IMG/VR virus record: IMGVR_UViG_3300044625_000777
Location: 1-23,066 of that record
Length of the DNA: 23,066 nucleotides
From: a virus
Direction: 5' to 3' (one strand)
Shown: piece by piece, positions 8,656-15,324 of the stretch
Layout: each line of letters starts with the position of its first letter
Numbering within the stretch: the first letter of the stretch is position 1
Notes under the pieces: model-generated
Databases searched by the model: none
What the model was told of the DNA's origin: nothing
The model's input: only the letters and a program-made list of their open reading frames with translations
Program-made: the position numbers and the translations under genes

Positions 8656-9672
8656 ATGGCAGTAGTTACTTCGTTTACAACTTATACCGGTAAACAATCA
8701 GAATTTAGAGAATTGGTTATGAAAAAACTTGCTGGTTATGCAAGAGTTGACCAATTAGGATTTCAATTAGTTGAAGATGTACAATCTAATAAGATTATGT
8801 ACAAGGATAACTATTTGGATAAAATCACAAAAAAATTTACAACTTGTCAAAACACAGAAACAGGAACTGGAATTGCAGTTTCATCTTTTACTTTGTCAGT
8901 TGCAAATATGCAAGCACAATTAGAGCAATGTGCAGCTGTATTTGATTCTACAATTGCAGAAATCGTACGTAAAAAAGGCGCTGATATTAATGACTTAACA
9001 GGAACTGAAATTGAAGCTTACGTTCTTGAAAAAGTTGCAGAAGCTGCTGCACGTGATTTATTTAGAGTAATGTTTTTAGGTGATACAACTTTATCTAATA
9101 GCGATTACACTCAATTTGATGGTGTATTCAAAAAAATTAAAGCTGGTTATTTAGCAGGTGATGGTACTGTTTATGGTGGTACTGTTTCAGCAAGTGATAT
9201 TAATACTTCTAACATTGTAAATACTTTAGATTCTAAAATTTATGATGTTCAACCATACGAATTAAAGTTTATTGAAGATTCTCAAAAAGTGTTATTAGTT
9301 ACTGATAATATTTATAAAGCTTGGGTTAAATATCTTTCATCAACTGCATACGGAATTGTTGAGCAAAGAGCAGCATTAGTAAATGGTTTAACTGGTATTA
9401 CTTACAGAGGTATTCCAATGGTATCTTTAGGAGTTTTAGATAAATATATTGCAACTGATTTTGCAACTGGTTCACCAGCAGCAGCAGCAACACCTTATCG
9501 TGCAATCTTAACAAAAGCTGATAATCACTACTTAGCAACTGATACTTTGACTTCAACTTCACAAGTACAAATGTGGTATGACCAAACAGATGACAAAAAC
9601 TACACACGTTTACGTTACAAAGCTGGTTATAACTATGCATTCGGTGAATTAAACGTTTTCGCAGGATTCTAA
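8656..9672 (+). CDS. Major capsid protein (probable HK97 fold)
   Basis: This is a 338-residue protein with an Ala/Val/Gly-rich, evenly mixed alpha/beta composition typical of capsid subunits. It lies immediately downstream of the protease-scaffold gene, the usual place for the major capsid gene. The N-terminal 40 residues are helical (EFRELVMKKLAGYARVDQLG). A long helix-rich stretch occupies about 95-142 (EQCAAVFDSTIAEIVRKKGA, then EAYVLEKVAEAAARDLFRVM), and beta-like segments follow to a C-terminal YAFGELNVFAGF. There is no obvious N-terminal delta domain, so the scaffold function probably comes from the upstream gene. Codons are clean and the start context (AAAACAAAATGGCA) is strong, consistent with high expression. 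Assigned by context and composition, not by a diagnostic motif. Confidence 0.8.
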   Translation: MAVVTSFTTYTGKQSEFRELVMKKLAGYARVDQLGFQLVEDVQSNKIMYKDNYLDKITKKFTTCQNTETGTGIAVSSFTLSVANMQAQLEQCAAVFDSTIAEIVRKKGADINDLTGTEIEAYVLEKVAEAAARDLFRVMFLGDTTLSNSDYTQFDGVFKKIKAGYLAGDGTVYGGTVSASDINTSNIVNTLDSKIYDVQPYELKFIEDSQKVLLVTDNIYKAWVKYLSSTAYGIVEQRAALVNGLTGITYRGIPMVSLGVLDKYIATDFATGSPAAAATPYRAILTKADNHYLATDTLTSTSQVQMWYDQTDDKNYTRLRYKAGYNYAFGELNVFAGF

Positions 9673-9678
9673 TTTAAT

Positions 9679-9696
9679 GGGAGTGGAAACACTCCC
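9679..9696 (+). other. 7-bp hairpin with GAAA tetraloop after the capsid gene
   Basis: A perfect inverted repeat, GGGAGTG-GAAA-CACTCCC, starts 7 bases after the capsid stop codon. The loop is of the stable GNRA type. No run of T follows, so it is not a good terminator. It may protect the 3' end of the capsid message, act as a processing site, or lower read-through into the next gene. Confidence 0.55.
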
Positions 9697-9720
9697 TTAA
9701 CAATTTAATTAAATAAAAAA

Positions 9721-10287
9721 ATGGCAACAAATTGTAATGACTTAATAAGCGGAATAAACCCAGCATGTGACGCACTTAATAAAGTAGGTGGTGTTAATAA
9801 ACGTGTTTGGATAGGCTTAAAAGGAAATATTACTTACACTAAAGATTCAAACGGTTATGTAAATACTGTTTCAATGGGTACTGTAGGTTCTTTACCTTCT
9901 AAATTATATACATTCACAGGAAAGCGTGATAAAAATTCTTTTGCATTTCCTTTAACAGCAGGTGAAAACATTAATACATTTAACCATCAAGCTATGATGG
10001 CATTGTATTATTCAACACCTTCAGAACTTGAAACACTTAATCAATTAGCAAATGCTGATGATGTTGTTGTTTTCATGGAAGGCAATGATTCTAAAATCTA
10101 TGTTTTAGGTTTAGATAAAGGATTAAACGCAACAGCAGGTGAAGGTGGTTCAGGGATATTGTTAAATGATTCAACAGCTTACATGATTACATTAAGCGGA
10201 GAACAAACAACTGCACCAAATATCTTTAGAGTAAATGCAGCTGCAAGTTTAGCAACAAACCAAGCTTACTTAGATGCTTTAACCTAA
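9721..10287 (+). CDS. Putative virion structural protein (tail tube or head-associated)
   Basis: This 188-residue protein follows the capsid gene after a 48-base spacer with a hairpin and precedes a strong terminator, so it is the last gene of the head unit. The N-terminus has two Cys close together (NCNDLISGINPACDAL). The body is beta-like and Gly/Asn/Thr-rich. The segment YVLGLDKGLNATAGEGGSGI and the following S-x-A-Y-M-I-T-L-S-G-E-Q resemble beta-barrel virion proteins of Bacteroidota phages, as I recall them. A tail tube protein or a head decoration protein would both suit its position. I cannot choose between them from sequence alone. Confidence 0.7.
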   Translation: MATNCNDLISGINPACDALNKVGGVNKRVWIGLKGNITYTKDSNGYVNTVSMGTVGSLPSKLYTFTGKRDKNSFAFPLTAGENINTFNHQAMMALYYSTPSELETLNQLANADDVVVFMEGNDSKIYVLGLDKGLNATAGEGGSGILLNDSTAYMITLSGEQTTAPNIFRVNAAASLATNQAYLDALT

Positions 10288-10305
10288 TTAATAAAATTAA
10301 TTATT

Positions 10306-10335
10306 AAGAGCCTCACATTAGTGGGGCTTTTTTAT
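10306..10335 (+). terminator. Rho-independent terminator closing the capsid unit
   Basis: An 8-bp stem (AGCCTCAC / GTGGGGCT, one T-G pair) with an ATTA loop, extended by weak A-T pairs, is followed directly by a run of seven T. It lies 18 bases after the stop of the preceding gene. This is the clearest terminator in the first half of the window and separates the capsid genes from the glycosyltransferase cassette. Confidence 0.85.
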
Positions 10336-10336
10336 T

Positions 10337-10344
10337 TATATTTG
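10337..10344 (+). promoter_or_regulatory. Candidate promoter -7 element for the sugar-modification cassette
   Basis: TATATTTG is an exact match to the Bacteroidota -7 consensus TAnnTTTG. It sits just behind the terminator and 18 bases before the ATG at 10363. No good -33 element is visible, because that position falls inside the terminator stem. The terminator-promoter junction suggests the next genes are a separate transcription unit. Confidence 0.45.
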
Positions 10345-10362
10345 TTGGTATAATTTATAGTA

Positions 10363-10821
10363 ATGCCAGATAAAAGACCTAATGAAAGTAGAGAAGATTT
10401 TTTAACTCGTTGTATGAGTAATTCAGAAATGAATAAAGAATTTCCTGACAATGAACAAAGATATGCTGTTTGCTTAACAAAGGCTAAATTAAAAGAGGAA
10501 TATTACGCACAAGAATCTTATAACGATTATCCTGATAGCGTTTCAAATAATGCTAAAAGAGGAATTGAATTAAATGAAACTGTAAATAATAAATGTGCAA
10601 CACAAGTTGGTAAGGTAAGGGCGCAACAATTAGCAAATAAAGAAAAAATAAGTATTGATACGATACAAAGAATGTACTCATATTTAAGTAGGGCGGAAGT
10701 TTATTATAATGAAAATGATACAAAGGCTTGTGGCACAATTTCATATTTATTATGGGGTGGCAAGTCAGGTTTAAGTTGGAGCAAAAGTAAATTAAAAGAA
10801 TTAGATTTATTAGATGAATAG
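10363..10821 (+). CDS. Small protein with a phage head-associated conserved domain
   Basis: This protein of 152 residues has two parts. Residues 5-42 (PNESREDFLTRCMSN, then FPDNEQRYAVCLTKAK) match a short segment I know from the ends of phage prohead proteins: E-x-x-x-x-F-x-x-R-C-M ... F-P-x-x-x-Q-R-x-A-V-C. Residues 55-152 (DYPDSVSNNAKRGIELNE, VGKVRAQQLANKE, IQRMYSYLSRAEVY, YLLWGGKSGLSW) resemble a domain found alone or fused to phage portal or prohead protease proteins. Its biochemical function is unknown to me. It is the first gene after the terminator-promoter junction and overlaps the next gene by 8 bases. It may belong to the head module despite leading the sugar cassette. Confidence 0.75.
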   Translation: MPDKRPNESREDFLTRCMSNSEMNKEFPDNEQRYAVCLTKAKLKEEYYAQESYNDYPDSVSNNAKRGIELNETVNNKCATQVGKVRAQQLANKEKISIDTIQRMYSYLSRAEVYYNENDTKACGTISYLLWGGKSGLSWSKSKLKELDLLDE

Positions 10822-11599
10822 TGAATTAATAAATAAAGTTAAATCAGTTTTAGATAATCCAAAACAAAGATTAAATGAATTATTTGAATTATGTAAAACT
10901 TTATGCAATCATGCAGTGAATATAAATTGTTCATCATGCGTAACAGAGGGTGTTATGCTTTTGACAAATTGGATTAAAGAAAACAACATAAAATTGGAAG
11001 CTCAAAACTATTTTAGAAAAGCGGTAAATGGTGAATATGAATTTAAGCCACTTAATTTATTTGTTCAATACTACCAACAAGATAATCCTGAAAGACAAAA
11101 GGAAATTGATGCATGTTCTAAATTAAATCATTCTTTAAAGCATTTTAACAAGGTTTTTAGCTTAACAGAACGATTAACATATAAACAGATATTTGAACTT
11201 ACAAACGATTACGCTGATTGTATTAATGTAATATCAAATAGTGATATTTATTTTAATGAAACAATTTTATTTTCTCGTTTTATGAGAGAAGATGACTGTT
11301 ATGCTTTAAGTCGTTGGGATTATCAAGAAAATGGACTTGCAGTTTTATTTGACAGAAAAGATAGTCAGGATGCTTGGGTATTTAATGGAGCAGTAAAAAA
11401 AATACAAGATGGAAATTATAATTTAGGAACTGCTGGATGTGATAATAGAATTGCTTGGGAGTTAAAACAAGCTGGCTATAATGTACTTAATCCTTCAAAA
11501 ACAATACATTCAATTCATTTGCATTTATCTAATCATAGAACATATAAATCAATAGATAGAATAAGCGAACCTTACCATTTTATATTTCCTCATCACTAA
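10814..11599 (+). CDS. Putative glycosyltransferase-like protein with Cys-rich N-terminal domain
   Basis: This is a 261-residue protein. Residues 1-57 are helical with four Cys (27, 31, 39, 42) and a His (33) that could bind zinc. The rest resembles a GT-A-like family: a beta strand LNLFVQYYQ (80-88), INVISNSDIYF (137-147), an acidic pair before the segment CYALSRWD (162-169), KDSQDAWVF (182-190), GCDNRIAWEL (208-217), and a His-rich end HSIHLHLSNHRTY (232-244). The N-S-D and D-S-Q-D motifs are good candidates for nucleotide-sugar or metal binding. The donor and acceptor are unknown. It overlaps both neighbours, so it is part of one operon. The function is inferred from motif resemblance. Confidence 0.65.
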   Translation: MNSELINKVKSVLDNPKQRLNELFELCKTLCNHAVNINCSSCVTEGVMLLTNWIKENNIKLEAQNYFRKAVNGEYEFKPLNLFVQYYQQDNPERQKEIDACSKLNHSLKHFNKVFSLTERLTYKQIFELTNDYADCINVISNSDIYFNETILFSRFMREDDCYALSRWDYQENGLAVLFDRKDSQDAWVFNGAVKKIQDGNYNLGTAGCDNRIAWELKQAGYNVLNPSKTIHSIHLHLSNHRTYKSIDRISEPYHFIFPHH

Positions 11600-12522
11600 T
11601 GAAATTATTACACATAGGACTTTGTGTTTCTGAAATAGAAAACGGATTTCAAAAAGCATTTAAAAATGTTTTAGGAAGTGAAAATTATTTTGAATTAAGT
11701 ACAGGTGAACAGCATATAAATGTAAAGATTTTACAAAAGTTTAATGAATGTAAACCTAATATTGTATTTTTTCAAATACAAGCTGAAAACATAGTAGCAA
11801 ATCAAACATTTGACTATTTAAAAAGTAATGGTGCTTTTGTTATTAATTGGACTGGAGACAAAAGAAATAGTGTACCACAATGGATGATTGATGCTGCACC
11901 TTTTGTTAGTTTAACAGCTTTTAGTAACATGGAGGATGTAAGAGAATTAAATAAATTAGGATATGACAGTAAATACTTGGAAATTGGTTATGATGAAAAC
12001 ATTTACAATAATTTTGGCGATGCTTATACTGATTATGAGGTATTGTTTATGGCTAATAATTATGGCGCTGGTTATTTTCCATTTAGTCAATTTAGAATTG
12101 AAATAGCAGAAAACTTAAAGAATAAATTAAGTTCTTTTGGTTTATTTGGTAGTGGTTGGTTAAAAGGAAATGGTAATGTTAATCACTCACAATATGAAGA
12201 AGCTAAATGGTATAAAGGATGTAAAATTGCAATTAATTGTAGCCATTATAATGTAGCTCGTTACAATTCAGATAGGCTTTTAAGAATATTAGGAAGTGGT
12301 GCTTTTTGTTTATCTTATAAGCATCCTGAAATGGAAGAGGATTATGAAAATTATAAGCATTTAGTTTATTTTGATTCAATAGAAGATTTAAATAACAAGA
12401 TTGATTACTATTTACAAAATGAAGATGAAAGAAAACAAATTGCTTACAATGGGCAAGAATTAGTTTTAAATAGAAATACATTTAAACATCAAGTAGAAAA
12501 TATAATAAAATTAGCACAATGA
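11599..12522 (+). CDS. GT-B glycosyltransferase, CgeB/GT1-like
   Basis: The product has 307 residues. The N-terminal half starts with a Rossmann-type strand (KLLHIGLCVSE) and has PNIVFFQIQ (53-61) and VINWTGDKR (80-88), as in the CgeB-like group of glycosyltransferases. The C-terminal half has FGLFGSGW, CKIAINCSHY and YNSDRLLRILGSGAFCLSYK, where the R-x-x-E-x-x-x-x-G-x-x-x-x pattern of the GT1 donor site is recognisable in modified form (Arg-Leu-Leu-Arg-Ile-Leu-Gly-Ser-Gly). It would transfer a sugar from a nucleotide donor in the cytoplasm. The ATG overlaps the preceding TAA by one base, and its own stop is coupled to the next gene (ATGA). Acceptor unknown. Confidence 0.82.
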   Translation: MKLLHIGLCVSEIENGFQKAFKNVLGSENYFELSTGEQHINVKILQKFNECKPNIVFFQIQAENIVANQTFDYLKSNGAFVINWTGDKRNSVPQWMIDAAPFVSLTAFSNMEDVRELNKLGYDSKYLEIGYDENIYNNFGDAYTDYEVLFMANNYGAGYFPFSQFRIEIAENLKNKLSSFGLFGSGWLKGNGNVNHSQYEEAKWYKGCKIAINCSHYNVARYNSDRLLRILGSGAFCLSYKHPEMEEDYENYKHLVYFDSIEDLNNKIDYYLQNEDERKQIAYNGQELVLNRNTFKHQVENIIKLAQ

Positions 12523-13259
12523 AAGTTTTAGGATTTATGACCATTCATTATGGTTTAGAATATTTAAAAGAAAGTTTATTATCAATTAAAGACCATGTAG
12601 ATGGGATGGTTGTTAGTTATACTCATAAACCTTCACATGGTTATAAAACTATTTTAGATTGCCCAGATAAAGCTGAAGATATAAGAAAAGTTTGTGAAGA
12701 AACTTTAGGAAATAAATTAATTTGGGATGAGGCTACATTTTATGGTGCTGAATGGCAGCATAGAGAGGTAAGGTATAAATACTCACAGGGATTTGATTTA
12801 ATACTAACAATTGATGCAGACGAGGTATTTGAACCAAGCGAAATAGAAATAGCTTTAAAATACGCTTATACAAATCCTGAAAGGTATTATGGAATAAAAG
12901 GTTATCTTAATTTTTGGAGGTCTTTTAATTATATTTGTTTAGATGGATTTAGACCAATAAGAATAGAAAATTTAAATAATTATAATAATTTACAGAATAT
13001 AAATTGCCCTTTAACCATTTATCATTTTAGCACAGCTCAAAGTAAAGCGATTATGGAATATAAATATTCATGCTTTGGACACGCAAGTGAAATTAAAGCT
13101 GATTATTTAGAAAAGATATTTTATAAATGGACACCTGAAAACAATTTTGGTGATTTACATCCAGTTTCAATTAATCTTTGGAACGCTGTAAAATATAATA
13201 AAAATAATTTGCCTAACTTTATGCACTCACATCCAAACTTTAATAAATTATTGATATGA
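12519..13259 (+). CDS. GT-A glycosyltransferase, family 2-like
   Basis: This 246-residue protein has an N-terminal strand-turn-helix (KVLGFMTIHYGLEYLKESL) typical of GT2-like enzymes. It has a clear metal-binding D-x-D motif, ILTIDADEVFEP (95-106, Asp99-Ala-Asp101). Downstream, aromatic-rich segments (YYGIKGYLNFWRSFNYICLDG) and a late HASEIK probably form the acceptor side. The start overlaps the stop of the preceding GT-B gene as ATGA, so the two are translationally coupled. The fold and sugar-transfer role are well supported by the DAD motif. The sugar and the acceptor are not known. No membrane segment, so a soluble cytoplasmic enzyme. Confidence 0.8.
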   Translation: MKVLGFMTIHYGLEYLKESLLSIKDHVDGMVVSYTHKPSHGYKTILDCPDKAEDIRKVCEETLGNKLIWDEATFYGAEWQHREVRYKYSQGFDLILTIDADEVFEPSEIEIALKYAYTNPERYYGIKGYLNFWRSFNYICLDGFRPIRIENLNNYNNLQNINCPLTIYHFSTAQSKAIMEYKYSCFGHASEIKADYLEKIFYKWTPENNFGDLHPVSINLWNAVKYNKNNLPNFMHSHPNFNKLLI

Positions 13260-13336
13260 TAGTTTATCATTTTTATGATGGGATTTTTGAAGTTTGGAAA
13301 TGTAAATTTTATACAATTGAATTATGCATGAATTAG
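13256..13336 (+). CDS. Possible 26-residue peptide coupled to the upstream GT gene
   Basis: An ATG overlaps the stop of the GT2-like gene as ATGA and opens a frame of 26 residues (starts MIVYHFYDGIFEVWK). It crosses the only real gap in the cassette and ends 13 bases inside the next gene. Coupling of this kind is used by most genes here, so it may be translated. It could also be the remnant of a gene lost between the two neighbours, or just chance. Confidence 0.3.
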   Translation: MIVYHFYDGIFEVWKCKFYTIELCMN

Positions 13337-13935
13337 CAGCTGTTATAGTAGATACAAGAAGATTAAGTTTATATCAAGTAATTACAGAACATTTATTTTA
13401 TTTACCTAAGTACACAAAGCTTTACATATTTAGTTCTGAAGATAATAGGCATTTACAAGAAATGCTTAACTGTGAATTTTACGTTGTAGAAATAAATGAT
13501 ATTAGAGGATATAATAAACTTTTAAAATCAAAAAACTTTTGGAATAAAATTAAAGAAGAAAATATATTAATTTTTCAAGAAGATAGCAGAGTATTAATAG
13601 AAGGAATTGAAGATTTTTATGAATATGATTATGTAGGTGCTGCATGGGATTTTTATCCTTTTGTTGGTAATGGTGGTTTAAGCTTCAGACACAAATCAGC
13701 AATGTTAAAAGTTTTAGAAGTTTGCAATCCTGAAAATGATATTAATGAGGATGTTTACTTTGCGTGGGGATGTAATGTTTTAAAATTAAATTTAGCACCA
13801 GTTCATGTAGCAAATAAATTTAGCTGTGAAACTCAATTTAATTTAGGAACTTTAGGTTATCATGCAATAGAAAAATATTTATCTTTAGAACAAGTAAATG
13901 AAATAAAAAAGCAATATGAATCAATTATTAATTAG
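13324..13935 (+). CDS. DUF5672-like putative glycosyltransferase
   Basis: The 203-residue product matches by eye the DUF5672 family, thought to be GT-A-like: an N-terminal AAVIVDTRR (5-13), the acidic motif FQEDSRV (84-90), DYVGAAWDF (102-110), VGNGGLSFRHKSAML (114-128) and NEDVYFAWGC (141-150). The order Q-x-D, Y-V-G-A-x-W, G-N-G-G-x-S-x-R and E-D-x-x-F is characteristic of that family. The start ATG at 13324 is the first after an in-frame stop at 13318-13320. Its 3' end overlaps the next gene by 20 bases. Substrate unknown. It belongs to the sugar-modification cassette. Confidence 0.78.
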   Translation: MHELAAVIVDTRRLSLYQVITEHLFYLPKYTKLYIFSSEDNRHLQEMLNCEFYVVEINDIRGYNKLLKSKNFWNKIKEENILIFQEDSRVLIEGIEDFYEYDYVGAAWDFYPFVGNGGLSFRHKSAMLKVLEVCNPENDINEDVYFAWGCNVLKLNLAPVHVANKFSCETQFNLGTLGYHAIEKYLSLEQVNEIKKQYESIIN

Positions 13936-14488
13936 GGACAATTTCCAACAAGCTTGTAGAACTCCAAGTGATATAAATGAACATTTAGAGGTACTTTATG
14001 ATTTAGCAAAAGAATGTTCACATATTACAGAAATGGGTGTTCGTTCTGTTGTAAGTACATGGGCTTTTATGTATAGAAATCCAAGTATTTTAGTTGGAAT
14101 TGATTTACATGTTCATCCTAATATTGATGAGGCTTTAAAAGTTTATACTAATTGGAAATTTATTCAAGCTGATACGCTTAAAATTGAAATAGAGCCAACA
14201 GAATTACTTTTTATTGATACATTACATATTTACACTCAATTAAAAAAAGAATTGTTTAAACATGGGAAAAAGGCGAAAAAATATATTGTATTACATGATA
14301 CAACTACTTACGGGAAAATTGATGAACCGACTGATTGGCAAACTCCTGAAATCATGCAAAACTATAAGCAAGAAGAAAAACAAGGTTTAATTCCAGCAAT
14401 TGAGGAATTTTTAAATGAAAATAAAGAATGGTATATTTACAGACAATATACAAATAATAATGGTTTAACTATTTTAAAAAGAATATGA
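13916..14488 (+). CDS. Putative SAM-dependent methyltransferase
   Basis: This protein of 190 residues has a Rossmann-like methyltransferase layout: a motif I region HITEMGVRSVVSTWAF (36-51) with an acidic residue before a Gly, then a strand SILVGIDLH (57-65). An acidic strand LLFIDTLHIYTQLKKEL follows (97-113), and then YIVLHDTTTYG (123-133). The strand I-D-x-x-H ... L-H-D pattern is usual in Methyltransf_24 and cephalosporin hydroxylase-like enzymes that accompany glycan biosynthesis genes. It may methylate a sugar or other acceptor after transfer. The first Gly-rich loop is less perfect than in classic enzymes. It overlaps its upstream neighbour by 20 bases and its downstream neighbour by 4 (ATGA). 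Confidence 0.7.
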   Translation: MNQLLIRDNFQQACRTPSDINEHLEVLYDLAKECSHITEMGVRSVVSTWAFMYRNPSILVGIDLHVHPNIDEALKVYTNWKFIQADTLKIEIEPTELLFIDTLHIYTQLKKELFKHGKKAKKYIVLHDTTTYGKIDEPTDWQTPEIMQNYKQEEKQGLIPAIEEFLNENKEWYIYRQYTNNNGLTILKRI

Positions 14489-14817
14489 ATTTAAAATTTA
14501 GAATTAAGCAAGATTTTATTCATTGTGATATTATCACTAAGGATAAATCAGGAAATGATGTTTTAGTAAATCATTTAAACTTTAATGATTATTTTGCTAA
14601 CTTAATCTTTATTGCTGGGCAAAGTCATTTAATTGAATTGAATCCTTTATATGATGCACAACTACAGGAAGAAAAAAAAACTTTCGAGCAAATATCGGAA
14701 AATGTTATTGCATTAACTTACAATCCTCTTCAGATAGAAGAAAACAATTTAACAGAAATTCCAAAAGAGCAGGAATTAAAGCGCAAACGTGGAAGGCAAC
14801 CGAAAGTGAAAATATAA
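14485..14817 (+). CDS. Small protein with basic, AT-hook-like C-terminus
   Basis: This is a 110-residue protein of unknown family. Residues 1-65 look like a compact alpha/beta domain. Residues 66-95 are acidic and Asn/Glu-rich. The end is very basic (KRKRGRQPKVKI), close to the AT-hook core R-G-R-P but with a Gln before the Pro. It starts in an ATGA overlap with the methyltransferase gene. Its last 120 or so bases also encode, in another frame, what looks like the N-terminus of the GT25 protein. An A9 run at 14672-14680 offers a -1 slippery site (A AAA AAA) that would join residues 1-65 to that protein. Role unknown. Confidence 0.65.
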   Translation: MNLKFRIKQDFIHCDIITKDKSGNDVLVNHLNFNDYFANLIFIAGQSHLIELNPLYDAQLQEEKKTFEQISENVIALTYNPLQIEENNLTEIPKEQELKRKRGRQPKVKI

Positions 14818-15284
14818 AACATAATGGATTTTTATTGCCGACTGAAATAGCAACCCTTCGCAGTCACATGGCAATACTTCAGCACTCTTTAAATGAAAAT
14901 TTGGAGAGTGTTTTTATTTTAGAAGATGACGTTGATTTTACAGAAGATTTTATTAATAAATTAAATGATTCTTTAAAAGAATTGCCTGAAGACTGGGATG
15001 GGATTCATTTAGGTGGTTATTCACCAAATGGAAGCACAGTTAATTATTCAATAATGTTAAATAAATGTTTTGCAAGTTGGGGTGGTTATGGTTACATTGT
15101 AAATAAAAAAGCTATTCCAATAATTTTAGAAACAATTGAAAAAGAGGAAAAACAAATTGATACTTATATTGCAGGTTTAATGCCATCATTAAAATGGTTT
15201 AAAACAAAAGAAAAACTTGTTTTACATCCACCTAATCAAAGTACTATATTAAACAAGTGGGTTGATTATAAAGATTTATATTAA
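14694..15284 (+). CDS. GT25-family glycosyltransferase with unresolved, out-of-frame N-terminus
   Basis: The product resembles glycosyltransferase family 25 (LPS sugar transferases): CYCINLQSSSDRRKQF at the N-terminus, LLPTEIATLRSHMAIL, then VFILEDDVDF (E-D-D at 77-79 in this numbering), DWDGIHLGG, and SWGGYGYIVNKKA. A conventional start (TTG 14835 or ATG 14868) removes the whole N-terminal strand with I-N-L and D-R-R, which GT25 enzymes need. The frame is open from 14655 but has no ATG, GTG or TTG before the motif. The coordinate given begins at ATC 14694, where the family would be expected to start. Expression may use a rare start or a -1 frameshift at A9 (14672-14680), giving a 266-residue fusion. 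Family call firm, start uncertain. Confidence 0.7.
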   Translation: MGKCYCINLQSSSDRRKQFNRNSKRAGIKAQTWKATESENIKHNGFLLPTEIATLRSHMAILQHSLNENLESVFILEDDVDFTEDFINKLNDSLKELPEDWDGIHLGGYSPNGSTVNYSIMLNKCFASWGGYGYIVNKKAIPIILETIEKEEKQIDTYIAGLMPSLKWFKTKEKLVLHPPNQSTILNKWVDYKDLY

Positions 15285-15311
15285 CTATCTTTAAAGAAAT
15301 ATATTAAAACT

Positions 15312-15319
15312 TAAATTTG
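15312..15319 (+). promoter_or_regulatory. Possible -7 element just before the portal gene
   Basis: TAAATTTG is an exact match to TAnnTTTG in the 40-base gap before the portal gene. It ends only 5 bases before the ATG, so transcription would begin at or near the start codon and give a leaderless message. This makes the match less secure than those at 10337 and 22239. Confidence 0.25.
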
Positions 15320-15324
15320 AAATC

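Noticed and set aside
9398-9640. 80-residue open frame on the - strand inside the capsid gene
   Set aside because: Leu/Tyr/Gln-rich composition is the usual antisense shadow of an AT-rich gene, and the capsid frame is much stronger.
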